64,000 nt of DNA from Desulfovibrio cuneatus DSM 11391 (GTDB lineage: Bacteria; Desulfobacterota; Desulfovibrionia; Desulfovibrionales; Desulfovibrionaceae): positions 46,383 through 110,382 of the forward strand of contig NZ_AUCY01000015.1 in assembly GCF_000430005.1 (NCBI RefSeq), written 5' to 3'. Positions 26,090-35,760 of the stretch are shown here, in pieces. Position 1 is the stretch's first letter; each line of letters opens with the position of its first letter. Under the pieces are notes generated by a model. It worked only from the letters and a program-made list of their open reading frames with translations. It was not told the origin of the DNA and made no database searches. A program made the translations under genes and the position numbers.

Positions 26090-27403
26090 ATGACGCAGCC
26101 TTCATTCAAGGATGCCATCACCATATGTAAATCCATTATGCGCAACGGGTTTGATGCGCATATTGTGAACACGCCATTGCACCACCTGCTTATTGTGGCT
26201 GACGGCAAGCAGGAAATTGACCTGTGTACCGACATGCCCGGTGACGATTTGGTAAAGTTGTTTCCCTCCGCAGCCTTGGGGCTCAATGAAAACGGGGCCC
26301 TTGCCACCCTGCGTGAAGGGGATTTTTTGTACCGTTTTTATCAGATGCACGAAAACACGGTGGCCCCGGAAGATTTTTTAACCCGCACCACCCCCACCCT
26401 GGAAGCACGCCTTGCCCAGCACAATGAAGCGGAAAAAGTAAAGCGCCAGGCCAAGAAGCATAAAGAATACAAAGGCTTTATGTGTATGGAACATTCTGTG
26501 TGCTTTGCGGGCCACCCAGATGAAGTGCTGCGTCAGGATTACCTGCGCGGCATTCAGGCCATGCGCCATGCTGCCAACTTTGATTTGCCCATTGAGCAAA
26601 ATACCTGGATGGCCATTGTTGGCTCTTCCCAGCGTATTATCGACTATATTTCCGTGCAGCATATTATGGATGAATGGCGCCAGGTGGCCGCAGAAAATAT
26701 GTGGCGCTTTGTGCAGCTTTTGTTTGATAGCCAGGTGCTGCATGCCCTTATTCCCGAACTTGCCGCCCTTGCCTGTGTGCAGCAAACCAAAAATGACAGT
26801 GGTGTAATGGATTCCGTACTGGAACACACCATTGGTTGCATGCGTCATTACCCTGAAGGGGAGTTTAACCACGATTGGCTGGGAACGTTTGCCATGCTCT
26901 TTCATGATGTGGGCAAGTTGTACACTGCTGAATTTTACCAGGGCCGCTGGACTTTTTACCAGCACCACCGGGTGGGGGCGCAGGTAACGCGTATTATTTT
27001 ACGTCGTTTGCGTATGCCCATTGATCAGATAGACCTGATTTGCGACTTGGTATGCAACCACATGCGCTTCCAGTTTACCATGACAGACAGGGGGATTCGC
27101 CGTTTTAAAGTGCTGGAATCATACCAGCGCCTCATTCAGATGTCTCGCGCCAACATTAAGTCGCGTGAAGATAATTACACGGCGTTTAACCACAACGCCA
27201 AGTATTTGGACAGGGCGGAAAAGCCGGAGCGCGAGCTGGAACCATTGCTGAACGGCAACCAGATTATGGAAGTGACGGGCCTGCAACCTGGGCCCCATGT
27301 GGGGTTATTGCGCCAGAACTTGCTAAAGGCCCAAATTGCCGGGGAAGTGAATTCCCTGGAAGAAGCCACGGCTTTTGTTAAATTACACGCCCAAAGCGTG
27401 TAA
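26090..27403 (+). CDS. HD-domain protein with decayed CCA/poly(A)-polymerase architecture
   Basis: 437 residues. C-terminal HD domain with H246 (EHTIG), H272-D273 (FHDVGK), H292-H293 and H324 (CNHMRF). Residues 147-170 (LRQDYLRGIQAMRHAANFDL) match the RNA-binding neck of CCA-adding enzymes. Residues 8-60 align with the nucleotidyltransferase head, but the GG motif is VNTPLHH and the DxD is EID (42-44). The palm motif RRDFTIN is absent, replaced by a charged helix (110-128). The likely reading is a loss of nucleotide addition, keeping RNA binding and an HD phosphohydrolase (2',3'-cyclic phosphatase or similar). The ATG at 26090 has AGGAGG upstream. Substrate unknown. Confidence 0.82.
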   Translation: MTQPSFKDAITICKSIMRNGFDAHIVNTPLHHLLIVADGKQEIDLCTDMPGDDLVKLFPSAALGLNENGALATLREGDFLYRFYQMHENTVAPEDFLTRTTPTLEARLAQHNEAEKVKRQAKKHKEYKGFMCMEHSVCFAGHPDEVLRQDYLRGIQAMRHAANFDLPIEQNTWMAIVGSSQRIIDYISVQHIMDEWRQVAAENMWRFVQLLFDSQVLHALIPELAALACVQQTKNDSGVMDSVLEHTIGCMRHYPEGEFNHDWLGTFAMLFHDVGKLYTAEFYQGRWTFYQHHRVGAQVTRIILRRLRMPIDQIDLICDLVCNHMRFQFTMTDRGIRRFKVLESYQRLIQMSRANIKSREDNYTAFNHNAKYLDRAEKPERELEPLLNGNQIMEVTGLQPGPHVGLLRQNLLKAQIAGEVNSLEEATAFVKLHAQSV

Positions 27404-27564
27404 AAAATACTATTAGAGAGTCTTGCACTGTGATTTATGTTGTATTTCCCGGGAAGGCAGTGCCTCCGCAGGGAAATGCAACACTATCCGTTGTACAACG
27501 GTTTTAGGTTGCATTTTTTCACAAAAGGGCTGTAATGGCCCTTTTAACCCTTGTGGGAGGCTGT

Positions 27565-28431
27565 ATGAAGATAGGGTATATTGGTCTTGGGCTTATGGGG
27601 TTTCCCTGTGTTCTCAATCTTATCCGTAGCGGTTATCACGTTTCAGTGTGGGCTCGCCGCCCGGAAGCAAGTTCGGCCCTGGAAGCACAAAGCGCAGTTT
27701 TGTGTGATTCTCCTGCTGCGGTGGCCCTTGCTTCTGATATTGTCTTCCTGAACGTGACCAATGCGCCTGATGTGGAAGAATTGCTGTTTGGCCCGAATGG
27801 CATTGCCTCCAGCCAGAAGAAAGGCCTTATTGTGGTGGATATGAGCACTATTTCCGCTACACTAACACGTGAATTTGCCGCCCGCCTGGCCCCCATGGGC
27901 ATAGAATTTGCCGACGCCCCGGTTTCCGGTGGTACAGCAGGGGCAAAAGCTGGCAGCCTGACCTTTATGGTGGGGGCAAGTGAAAACCTGTTTGCCCGTA
28001 TTGCCCCAGTGCTGGAAAGCATGGGCACAACCATTACCCGCATTGGGGAAACCGGGGCAGGCCAAATTGCAAAAAGCTGCAACCAGATTTGCATTACCGC
28101 CAGCATCCTTGGCGTGGCGGAAGCCCGCGCCTTTGCCGAAGCCAATGGAGTGGACTTTGCCCCGGTGCGTGAAGCCCTTATGGGTGGGTTTGCTGGCAGC
28201 ACAGTGCTTAAGCTGCACGGCCAGCGCATGATTTCCAACGATTATTCCCCTGGCTTTAAAAGCGCACTGCACCTGAAAGACATGAAAATTGTGGATGATA
28301 TTGCCGCAGAACAACACTTGCCCATGCCCGTAAGCGCCATTGGCGTGGAAATGCTGCAACGCGCAGTGGATGCAGGATTCGGCGAAGAGGATTCCAGCGC
28401 CATGGCTAAAGTACTACCGGGGAAACGCTGA
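27565..28431 (+). CDS. Beta-hydroxyacid dehydrogenase (3-hydroxyisobutyrate/GarR family)
   Basis: 288 residues, NAD(P)-dependent. GLGLMG at 7-12 with Arg-containing cofactor region (WARRPEAS, suggesting NADP preference), DAPVSGGTAGAKAGSL (substrate loop), and GAGQIAKSCNQICI with the catalytic Lys and Asn. It belongs to the tartronate-semialdehyde reductase/3-hydroxyisobutyrate dehydrogenase/gamma-hydroxybutyrate group, and the exact substrate is open. The ATG at 27565 has GGGAGG upstream. The last codons GGG AAA CGC TGA are the terminal sequence of a family A element, so the native C-terminus seems to have been replaced by the repeat. Confidence 0.88.
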   Translation: MKIGYIGLGLMGFPCVLNLIRSGYHVSVWARRPEASSALEAQSAVLCDSPAAVALASDIVFLNVTNAPDVEELLFGPNGIASSQKKGLIVVDMSTISATLTREFAARLAPMGIEFADAPVSGGTAGAKAGSLTFMVGASENLFARIAPVLESMGTTITRIGETGAGQIAKSCNQICITASILGVAEARAFAEANGVDFAPVREALMGGFAGSTVLKLHGQRMISNDYSPGFKSALHLKDMKIVDDIAAEQHLPMPVSAIGVEMLQRAVDAGFGEEDSSAMAKVLPGKR

Positions 28432-28529
28432 TTTATTCCGTTTGGCAGCGTTACTCGTTTTTTTTAAGGCGGGGCAGGACTGAAGAGTCCAGCACCCGCC
28501 TTAAAAAATAACTTGTGCCTTGTCAAACG
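28421..28529 (+). repeat. Family A element that overlaps a coding end
   Basis: It starts GGAAACGCTGATTTATTCCG inside the dehydrogenase gene and supplies its TGA. Then come CGTTTGGCAGCGTT, a T-rich arm, the GC stem AAGGCGGGGCAGGAC / GTCCAGCACCCGCCTT, and an A-rich arm. The right end stops at CTTGTCAAACGA, where a family B element begins, so the distal terminal repeat is truncated. Confidence 0.85.
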
Positions 28530-28587
28530 AGGGGGTCAAGGGGCGTCACGTCCCTTGCAGGAGGTATGGGGGACAGCGTCCCCCATA
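28530..28587. repeat. Family B palindromes (copy B2)
   Basis: AAGGGGCGTCACGTCCCTT (28538-28556) and ATGGGGGACAGCGTCCCCCAT (near 28565-28586). The second shares GGGGGACAGCGTCCCCC with copy B1. It lies between the convergent dehydrogenase and cimA genes. Confidence 0.75.
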
Positions 28588-28607
28588 AGATACGTAACTA
28601 TAATAAA

Positions 28608-30218
28608 TTACAACTTAGCGCGTTGTTCATTTTCGTCTTTGTAGAGCTTGTAAGTGACAGAATCGCTCAGGGCTTGCCAGCTTGCTTCAATAATGTTGAA
28701 GGAAACCCCAACAGTTACCCATTTGCTGTTATGGTCGGCAGATTCAATAAGTACCCGCACTTGTGACGCTGTGCCGTGGGTTTTTTCATTGGTTCCCAGC
28801 ACCCGCACTTTAAAGTCCACCAGGCGCATTTCAGCCAGGCTGGGGTAAAAGCCGGAAAGGGCTTTGCGCAGGGCATTATCCAGGGCGTTTACCGGGCCAT
28901 AGCCAAAGGCGGCGGTGTGTTCGGTGTGGCCTTCCACTTCCAGGGTCACGGTGGCTTCGGAAGTGGGGGCATCGTCCCCGGCCTGTTTGGTTTCAAACAC
29001 ACGGAACTGCTTGAGCTTGAAAAAGTCGCGTACCCCGCGCCGGGCAAGCTTGCGCAGCAGCAAAAGCTCAACAGAAGCTTCCGCAGCGGCATAGTCGTAG
29101 CCGGAAGCGGCCTTTTCCTTCAATTCCACCAGCAGGCCTTTTACCACTGGTTCTTCTTTATCCAGGTGGAAGCCAAACTTGCGGGCCAGGGAAACAATGT
29201 TGCTTCGCCCGGCAAGCTCTGTTAGCAGAATGCGCTGCTCGTTGCCCACAAGGGCAGGGTCTATATGCTCATAAAGGCTGGAATTTTGGTTTACGGCGCT
29301 TACGTGAATGCCCCCTTTGTGGGCAAAGGCAGAGCGCCCCACAAAGGCCTGGCGGCTAAACGGCACCATGTTCACAATTTCAGAAATATAATGGGCCGTT
29401 TTACGCAGTTGGGCCAGGCTGCCCTGGGGCAGGCAGGTGTATTGCCCTTCATATTTCAGTTCCAGCAAGGCAACAATGGAGCACAAGTTTGCATTGCCGC
29501 ACCGTTCACCAACGCCATTAATGGTGCCCTGCACCATAGCAGCGCCACCTTCCACAGCGGCAATGGAGTTTGCCACAGCCAGCTCGCAGTCGTTGTGGGC
29601 ATGAATGCCAATGCGGGCCTTGGGCAGGGCAGCGCACACTTCGCGCACTATGCGCTCAATGGTGTGGGGCAAGTTGCCGCCGTTTGTGTCGCACAATATA
29701 AGGTAGGTGGCCCCGCCTTCAAATGCAGCCTGCAACACGGCAAGGGCATAGTCTTTGTCGCGTTGGTAGCCGTCAAAAAAGTGCTCTGCATCAAACATCA
29801 CTTCCGGCAGGTGGGCCGCAAGAAATGCAATGGAATTACGCACTACTGGCAGGTAACTTTCCGGCGTAATGCGCAAGGCTTCTTCCACGTGGCGGGCGCA
29901 ACTTTTGCCAAAAATGGCGGCAGCGTCTGGCTTGGCCGCCACAATGGCTTGCAGGTTCGGGTCTGTTTCCGCCGTATTCTTGGGGTGGTAGGTAGAACCA
30001 AACGCAGCAATGCGGGCATGGTGTAACGTGTGCTTACGAATTTCTTTGAAAAAATCGGTATCCACCGGGCTCGCACCCGGCCACCCACCCTCAATATACG
30101 CCACGCCGAATGAGTCCAGCTTCAAGGCTATGGTAATTTTATCGTCCAGCGAAAGGTTGACGTCTTCCGACTGGTTCCCGTCGCGCAGGGTGGTATCATA
30201 AATAGTAATTTGCTTCAT
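28608..30218 (-). CDS. cimA: Citramalate synthase (CimA-type)
   Basis: 536 residues. The DRE-TIM barrel starts IYDTTLRDGNQSEDVNLS and contains GGWPGASPVDTDFF, DTNGGNLPHT and HAHNDCELAVANS (metal-binding HxH). The C-terminal half is a LeuA-type allosteric domain. The long N-terminal signature and length fit the CimA class that condenses pyruvate and acetyl-CoA to citramalate, the threonine-independent route to isoleucine. Homocitrate or isopropylmalate synthase is less likely. It sits 8 bp after lysC in the same operon. Confidence 0.9.
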   Translation of the reverse strand: MKQITIYDTTLRDGNQSEDVNLSLDDKITIALKLDSFGVAYIEGGWPGASPVDTDFFKEIRKHTLHHARIAAFGSTYHPKNTAETDPNLQAIVAAKPDAAAIFGKSCARHVEEALRITPESYLPVVRNSIAFLAAHLPEVMFDAEHFFDGYQRDKDYALAVLQAAFEGGATYLILCDTNGGNLPHTIERIVREVCAALPKARIGIHAHNDCELAVANSIAAVEGGAAMVQGTINGVGERCGNANLCSIVALLELKYEGQYTCLPQGSLAQLRKTAHYISEIVNMVPFSRQAFVGRSAFAHKGGIHVSAVNQNSSLYEHIDPALVGNEQRILLTELAGRSNIVSLARKFGFHLDKEEPVVKGLLVELKEKAASGYDYAAAEASVELLLLRKLARRGVRDFFKLKQFRVFETKQAGDDAPTSEATVTLEVEGHTEHTAAFGYGPVNALDNALRKALSGFYPSLAEMRLVDFKVRVLGTNEKTHGTASQVRVLIESADHNSKWVTVGVSFNIIEASWQALSDSVTYKLYKDENEQRAKL

Positions 30219-30226
30219 GCTTTGGC

Positions 30227-31459
30227 CTAATCTTCCAGGTACGACTGTTTATCCAGGCCAAAGGTGTTGTGCAATACGCGCACGGCAAGCTCTGTATATT
30301 TTTCTTCAATAACACAGCTTATTTTGATTTCCGAAGTGCTGATCATGAGAATATTGATGTTTTCTTCATGGAGAGCTGCAAACATTTTGGCAGCAACCCC
30401 TGAGTGGTTGCGCATGCCCACGCCAATGGCAGAAATCTTCGCCACATTGGCGTCATATTCCACAATGGGGTTACCCAGTTGCTTGCGGGTTTCTTCCACA
30501 ATAGCCAGGGTGCGTTGCAGGTCTTTGCGGCTCACGGTGAAATTCATGTCTGTCACCCCGTCTTTGCTGGGGTTCTGCACAATGACATCCACGGAAACAT
30601 TGGCACTGGCAAGCGGGCCAAAAATGGCAGAAGCCACCCCTGGCTTGTCTTCTACGGCAGTGATGGTAATACGGGCCTGGTCCCTGTCGTAGGCGATGCT
30701 AGAAACCATAATATGTTCCATGGTTTTGTCCTCATGGGTTACGAGTGTTCCTGAAGCCTCGCTGAACGTGCTGCGCACAAGCAAGGGTACATTATATTTT
30801 TTTGCAAATTCTACAGAGCGTATTTCCAGTACTTTTGCCCCCATGCTGGCCATTTCCAGCATTTCTTCATAGGAAACAACGTCCAGTTTGCGGGCCGTTT
30901 GGCACAGGTTGGGGTCTGTGGTGTATACGCCTTCTACATCGGTATAAATTTCACACATGCTGGCTTTGGTGGCAGCAGCAAGGGCCACGGCGGTGGTGTC
31001 TGAACCGCCCCGGCCAAGTGTGGTAATGCGGTTGTCTTCTGTGCAGCCCTGAAAGCCTGCCACCACCAGCACATCATAGTGTTTAAAATGATGTGCAATA
31101 TATTCACGGTCTATGTGCTGTATGCGGGCCTTGCCAAAGGTAAAATCTGTATGAATTTTCAATTGGTGGGCCAGGAATGAGCGGGCTTTGATGCCTGCGT
31201 CAATAAGCATCATGGTGAAAAGGGCAATGGAGACCTGTTCCCCTGTGGAAACAAGAACATCCAGTTCTGCCGGGTCTGGCGACTGTGACCATTCTCCGGC
31301 AAGCGTAAGAAGGTGGTTCGTGTCTCCCTGCCGGGCAGAAAGTACTACAATCACCTTGGCCCCCGTGGCAAGGGCCTGGCTCACTTTGCCTTGAACAAGC
31401 TGCATCCGTTCCCGTGTTGCCACAGAACTGCCGCCGAATTTTTGAACCATAATTTCCAT
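30227..31459 (-). CDS. lysC: Aspartate kinase
   Basis: 410 residues, monofunctional. Catalytic N-terminus VQKFGGSSVATRERM, SARQGDTNHLL, and LGRGGSDTTAVALAAATKA. Two C-terminal ACT domains (about 265-400) suggest feedback inhibition by lysine and/or threonine. The start ATG at 31459 has AAGGAT upstream. Aspartate kinase feeds lysine, threonine, methionine and diaminopimelate synthesis. It lies between tsaE (59 bp) and cimA (8 bp) in a five-gene minus-strand operon. Pairing with cimA places two branches of aspartate/pyruvate-derived amino-acid synthesis under one promoter. Confidence 0.96.
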   Translation of the reverse strand: MEIMVQKFGGSSVATRERMQLVQGKVSQALATGAKVIVVLSARQGDTNHLLTLAGEWSQSPDPAELDVLVSTGEQVSIALFTMMLIDAGIKARSFLAHQLKIHTDFTFGKARIQHIDREYIAHHFKHYDVLVVAGFQGCTEDNRITTLGRGGSDTTAVALAAATKASMCEIYTDVEGVYTTDPNLCQTARKLDVVSYEEMLEMASMGAKVLEIRSVEFAKKYNVPLLVRSTFSEASGTLVTHEDKTMEHIMVSSIAYDRDQARITITAVEDKPGVASAIFGPLASANVSVDVIVQNPSKDGVTDMNFTVSRKDLQRTLAIVEETRKQLGNPIVEYDANVAKISAIGVGMRNHSGVAAKMFAALHEENINILMISTSEIKISCVIEEKYTELAVRVLHNTFGLDKQSYLED

Positions 31460-31518
31460 GGGTCTATCCTTATCCACAGTGGTCATTTTGTCGTTCTGCC
31501 AATTCCCAACCAAAGAGA

Positions 31519-32010
31519 TTACAGTATACTGGGAAGCCGTTCTGCTACCCGGTCAAGAAAAGTTTTGCCTTGCCTGCCCAGCGGTGTCAAGTCCAGAACA
31601 CGCTCATTTGTATCAGAAATTGAAAAAAGGCAGTAAACACCATGGGGGGGGGCGTCTGCCTTGTGTATGCGTTCAGGCCATTCCACCACAGTCAGCACCC
31701 CTTGGGCATCAAACGATTCTGCCAATAAATCAAGAGGCTGTGCTGTTTCCAGGCGGTACAGGTCAAAGTGGTGCACTTCTGGCCGGGTGGGGTATATATT
31801 GCACAGGGTAAAACTAGGGCTGGAAGTTTCCGCAGCAGCCCCCCCTGGCAAGGATGTTACAAAAAAAGAGGTAAATGTGGTTTTACCCGCCCCAAGCCCG
31901 CCTGAAAGCAAAAGCGCCCCCGGTGAAACCTCACACGCGGCCTGGGCCATGGCTTTTGCCACAGCAGCAAGCGATTCCAATGAGGTAATGGAGAAAGTAA
32001 GACTAGGCAT
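31519..32010 (-). CDS. tsaE: tRNA threonylcarbamoyladenosine biosynthesis ATPase TsaE
   Basis: 163 residues. P-loop GGLGAGKTTFTSFF near 37-50, then SSPSFTLCNIYPT and HHFDLYRLETAQPLDLL, and VEWPERI. All are TsaE marks. TsaE works with TsaB and TsaD to make t6A37 on ANN-decoding tRNAs. The ATG at 32010 lies within the end of nnr (8-bp overlap), so translation is probably coupled. The longer open frame upstream overlaps nnr coding sequence and is rejected. Confidence 0.95.
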   Translation of the reverse strand: MPSLTFSITSLESLAAVAKAMAQAACEVSPGALLLSGGLGAGKTTFTSFFVTSLPGGAAAETSSPSFTLCNIYPTRPEVHHFDLYRLETAQPLDLLAESFDAQGVLTVVEWPERIHKADAPPHGVYCLFSISDTNERVLDLTPLGRQGKTFLDRVAERLPSIL

Positions 32011-33667
32011 GGTACAGCTCCTGCCACACCTTGGGCAACATGGCGGCAATGTGGCTGGCAAGGTGCCCCTGTGGTCCTTGCTGCTCCAGCAACATGCCTG
32101 CCCTGGCGTGTAAATAAACCCCAAGGCTGGCACTTTCCAGTGGCTGTATGCCTTTTGCCCGCAACGCCCCAATTATGCCCCCCAGCACATCGCCGGAACC
32201 AGCCGTGGCCAAGGCGGGCACAGCATAGGGGGAAAGTACCGTGGGCGTATTTTGCCCGGCTACCAGGGTGCCTGCACCTTTTACCACAAGGGTGGCCTGG
32301 CACATTTCAATAAAAGCACGCAAGGCGGCTGGCCTGTTGGCCTGCACGTTTTCTGCCAGGTTAACCGGGTGCGGCACTGAATTTGCGGTGTTTTTTTGGG
32401 CCCTGGCAGCGGCATGGAAGGCAGGGGGCAAAAGCCGTGCCAGCTCAAACGGGTGGGGAGTTATGCAATCTTCCTGCCCAAGTAGTGCCAGGGGGAGCGG
32501 TGGTGCTTCTACTGTGGTTCCGTCTGCATTGCTGGCATAGAAAAAGGAAAGAGCGTCTGCATCCAGCACAACAGGGGGGCGGTTTGGTATGCCCAAAAGG
32601 CGCTCAACCACGGAACGGGCATAAGGGCCACGGCCCATGCCAGGGCCCATAACGATGCAGCCTGGGGTTGTGGCATGCACCAAGGCTTCCATCGTTTCCA
32701 CTGCGCCTTGCCAATTATCGCTTTTTCCCATGGGGTGCACAATGCATTCTGGTTGTGCGGCACGCAGCCAGGGGGCCAGGGTAGCAGGGCAGCCCAGGTG
32801 CACTACACCAGCCCCGGTACACAGCGCCCCAAGGCTGGTGAGGTGGGGAGCCCCGCTATATTGAGTGCTCCCCCCAAGGACAAGTACTTTTCCTGCGGAA
32901 CCTTTGTGCTGGTCTGGGGCTGGCGCTGCCCATTCCCCTGGTTCCGGGGCCAGAAGTAACCAGGAAGGCGGCTCTTGCAGGCGCACCTGGGTGGGCATGC
33001 CAATGCGCCGCACATGGAGCTTGCCTATGTATGGAGCGGCTTCCAGGAAATATTGTCCGGGTTTCCCTGCTTCAAACGTTACCGTGGCATGGGCCCGCAC
33101 TGCTTCCGGCATGGGGGAACCAGTGAGCCCGCACAGGCCGGTGGGCATATCAATGGCAAAAATAAAGCTTTGTTTGCGCCGGGCGTTTATGTTGCGCACC
33201 AGGGCCAGTTCCCGGCTGCGCAAGGGGCCGCGCATGCCTATGCCGCACAGGGCATCCACCACAATGTCCGGGTATTGCCATTCAAGGGGCAGGGGCAATT
33301 CGCCTGTGGCGGAAACAGCCAGCATGTTCACCCCCAGGCGCTGGGCCATGCGGGCATGTTCCCGCACTGCGCCGCGCGTTTCATTCAGGGGGTGGGTGTG
33401 GTACACAAGTACCTGGCACCCCTCATTGTGCAGGTGCCGGGCCAGGGTAAAGCCGTCCCCCCCGTTGCTGCCCCCCCCGGCAAGCACCAGAACCTGGACT
33501 TTGGAGGTCAGGGCAACGTGGGAGTGCAGTACCTGTAGCGCTTCACGCCCGGCATTTTCCATAAGCATGGTTTCAGGGTAGCAAAATGATTCTGTGGTCA
33601 GCTTGTCCCAGCGCAGCATTTCTTCCGGGGTGGGCAGGGGAGAAAAAAGGGGTAACTGGGTTAACAT
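32003..33667 (-). CDS. nnr: Bifunctional NAD(P)H-hydrate epimerase / ADP-dependent dehydratase
   Basis: 554 residues. The N-terminal epimerase (YjeF_N) carries [18 protein letters not shown]. The C-terminal carbohydrate-kinase-like dehydratase has [45 protein letters not shown] and [20 protein letters not shown]. Together they repair hydrated NADH and NADPH. It overlaps acpS by 7 bp and tsaE by 8 bp. The nnr-tsaE pairing is very widespread. Confidence 0.95.
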   Translation of the reverse strand: MLTQLPLFSPLPTPEEMLRWDKLTTESFCYPETMLMENAGREALQVLHSHVALTSKVQVLVLAGGGSNGGDGFTLARHLHNEGCQVLVYHTHPLNETRGAVREHARMAQRLGVNMLAVSATGELPLPLEWQYPDIVVDALCGIGMRGPLRSRELALVRNINARRKQSFIFAIDMPTGLCGLTGSPMPEAVRAHATVTFEAGKPGQYFLEAAPYIGKLHVRRIGMPTQVRLQEPPSWLLLAPEPGEWAAPAPDQHKGSAGKVLVLGGSTQYSGAPHLTSLGALCTGAGVVHLGCPATLAPWLRAAQPECIVHPMGKSDNWQGAVETMEALVHATTPGCIVMGPGMGRGPYARSVVERLLGIPNRPPVVLDADALSFFYASNADGTTVEAPPLPLALLGQEDCITPHPFELARLLPPAFHAAARAQKNTANSVPHPVNLAENVQANRPAALRAFIEMCQATLVVKGAGTLVAGQNTPTVLSPYAVPALATAGSGDVLGGIIGALRAKGIQPLESASLGVYLHARAGMLLEQQGPQGHLASHIAAMLPKVWQELYHA

Positions 33668-34083
33668 GATAATTCCTGCTGTGCCGTAATAGGGGTGGGG
33701 GAAAGGCGTTCCAAAACAACCACAGCCCCGGCAACATCACGGGCATGGCTCAAGGAAATGTGGGCCACAGTGGCTCCCATTTCTTCCATGCGTTCCAGTG
33801 CTTTCCCATGAAGCTCAAGGCAGGGCTTGCCATTGGGGAGCGAGCGCACGGTTACATCGTGCATGCCAATGCCCTGGCTGAACCCCGTGCCAAGGGCTTT
33901 TACCCCTGCTTCCTTTACCGCAAAGCGGGAGGCTAGAAAGTCTACGGCTGCGGCAGGGGCCTTGGGCATGGCGGCCAGTTCCTGCGGGTGCAGCAACCGG
34001 CGGGCAAAGTGTTCCCCATAGCGGGCAAAAATTTTGTGAATGCGGGCACGCTCCACAAGATCAAAGCCTATTCCTACAATCAT
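33661..34083 (-). CDS. acpS: Holo-[acyl-carrier-protein] synthase
   Basis: 140 residues. It transfers 4'-phosphopantetheine from CoA to apo-ACP. Motifs: [14 protein letters not shown] (metal Asp) and [16 protein letters not shown] (catalytic/metal Glu, Lys). [16 protein letters not shown] near the end is typical. It is the first gene of the acpS-nnr-tsaE-lysC-cimA operon. The common neighbour pdxJ is absent. The start ATG is at 34083. Confidence 0.95.
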   Translation of the reverse strand: MIVGIGFDLVERARIHKIFARYGEHFARRLLHPQELAAMPKAPAAAVDFLASRFAVKEAGVKALGTGFSQGIGMHDVTVRSLPNGKPCLELHGKALERMEEMGATVAHISLSHARDVAGAVVVLERLSPTPITAQQELSC

Positions 34084-34428
34084 ATTCTATTCCTTATTAC
34101 GGTGCAGGGCTACCTGCACAGGAAAATGCTGGCGTATTCACGGTCTGGCTGGTATGTGCGCCAAAGGCACGGCAGGCAAACAATGGTAAAGTTAGGCACT
34201 GCATGGGCCTTTCGTCAAGGGAAAAGCCTTGCCAGGGCTTCAACAATTTTCAAGAATATTGACGTGTGCGTGGCTTCACGGTACTAAACCCAAAAATCAT
34301 TTGCCTGTTGTAATGGCAATTGCCGTGCCTGCTATGGGGGATTATTCTTCTTCATATTCCAATGGCACGGTAACGGAAGTCGCTTTTTTCTGCTTTGGAA
34401 CCACGAATGCGCCACCGTTGGGGAGCTT
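34084..34428. other. Divergent region acpS operon / ugd
   Basis: 345 bp between the minus-strand operon and ugd. It should hold both promoters, but no clear -35/-10 pair stood out. GGGGAGCTT directly before the ugd ATG is its ribosome site. No gene or repeat is seen. Confidence 0.5.
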
Positions 34429-35760
34429 ATGAATATTTGTGTTGTTGGCACCGGGTATGTAGGCCTTGTTAGCGCCGCTTGCTTTGCTGAAATGGGGAAC
34501 ACTGTCCACTGCGTTGATATAAACCCCAAAGTAGTGGAAGCGTTGCGTGCCGGCAAGGTGCATATTTATGAACCGGGGTTGGAAGATTTGGTGCTGCGCA
34601 ATACCAGCCAGGAACGCCTGTTGTTTACCACAAGCCTGGTGGAAGGATTGCGCGGGGCAGAGGTTGTGTTTATTTGCGTGGGCACCCCTTCCTTGCCCGA
34701 TGGTTCCTGTGATTTGCGCTATGTGCAGGCGGTTGCCGCAGAAATTGGCGAACATATGAATGCCCCCCTGGTGGTGGTGGACAAATCCACCGTACCTGTA
34801 GGGACGGCCAAAATGGTGCAGGCATGCATTCACACTGCGCAGCAGGCGCGGGGGATGAATATTCCTTTTGATGTGGTTTCCAACCCGGAATTTTTGAAAG
34901 AAGGCGACGCTGTAAGCGATTTCATGAAGCCCGACCGGGTAATTATTGGAACACACAGCGAAAGCGCTGCCCGCCTGATGAAAACAGTGTATGCCCCCTT
35001 TGCCAGAACCCGTGACAAGATTATTGTTATGGGGCCGGAAAGCGCGGAAATGACCAAGTATGCCGCCAACTGTATGCTGGCGACTAAAATTTCATTTATC
35101 AATGAAATAGCAGGTATTTGCGAAAAAGTAGGGGCTGATGTACGCGATGTACGCACAGGCATTGGGGCAGACCAACGCATAGGCTACCATTTTATTTACC
35201 CTGGCCTTGGGTATGGTGGCTCATGTTTTCCCAAGGACGTGAAGGCGCTTATTCACACCGCCCGGCAGGCAGGGTGCGCGCCGCAGTTGCTTGAGGCTGT
35301 GGAAGAAGTGAACGCCCACCAAAAGCTGGTTATGGCCCGGCGTATTGAAGACTATTTTGCCCCCCAGGGGGGTATTGCCGGTAAAACACTGGCCCTTTGG
35401 GGGATTGCCTTTAAAGCCAATACCGACGACATGCGCGAATCTGCCGCACTGTACACCATTGATTACCTCACGGAACGCGGCATGACGGTGCGCTGTTACG
35501 ACCCGGAAGCGGCTGCCGGGGCACGTGCGCGGTATGCCCATAACCCGCTGGTGCAGGTGGTGGGGAAACAGTATGACGCCCTTGAAGGGGCCAGTGCCCT
35601 GCTGGTGGCAACGGAATGGAACCAGTTCCGCACGCCTGACTTTACTGCCATTAAAAATGCCCTGCAAGCCCCCATACTGTTCGACGGGCGCAACCTGTAT
35701 AACCCGGTAGATATTGCCCGACTTGGTTTTGCCTATTTTTGTATTGGCAAAGGTGCGTAA
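34429..35760 (+). CDS. ugd: UDP-glucose 6-dehydrogenase
   Basis: 443 residues. NAD-dependent oxidation of UDP-glucose to UDP-glucuronate, used for surface polysaccharides. N-terminal GTGYVGLVSAACFAEMG, VGTPSLPDGSCDL, KSTVPVGTAKM, and the catalytic cysteine in GYGGSCFPKDVKAL. The C-terminal UDP-binding domain has LWGIAFKANTDDMRESAAL. The ATG at 34429 follows GGGGAG. It stands alone, so its polysaccharide locus is elsewhere. Confidence 0.96.
   Translation: MNICVVGTGYVGLVSAACFAEMGNTVHCVDINPKVVEALRAGKVHIYEPGLEDLVLRNTSQERLLFTTSLVEGLRGAEVVFICVGTPSLPDGSCDLRYVQAVAAEIGEHMNAPLVVVDKSTVPVGTAKMVQACIHTAQQARGMNIPFDVVSNPEFLKEGDAVSDFMKPDRVIIGTHSESAARLMKTVYAPFARTRDKIIVMGPESAEMTKYAANCMLATKISFINEIAGICEKVGADVRDVRTGIGADQRIGYHFIYPGLGYGGSCFPKDVKALIHTARQAGCAPQLLEAVEEVNAHQKLVMARRIEDYFAPQGGIAGKTLALWGIAFKANTDDMRESAALYTIDYLTERGMTVRCYDPEAAAGARARYAHNPLVQVVGKQYDALEGASALLVATEWNQFRTPDFTAIKNALQAPILFDGRNLYNPVDIARLGFAYFCIGKGA

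Noticed and set aside
25750..26130. A 126-codon open frame upstream of the HD gene
   Set aside because: It overlaps the HD start, has no ribosome site, and covers the promoter and leader. It is probably chance.
34340..34385. Sigma-54 promoter (TGGCAC) before ugd
   Set aside because: The downstream TTGC half is missing.
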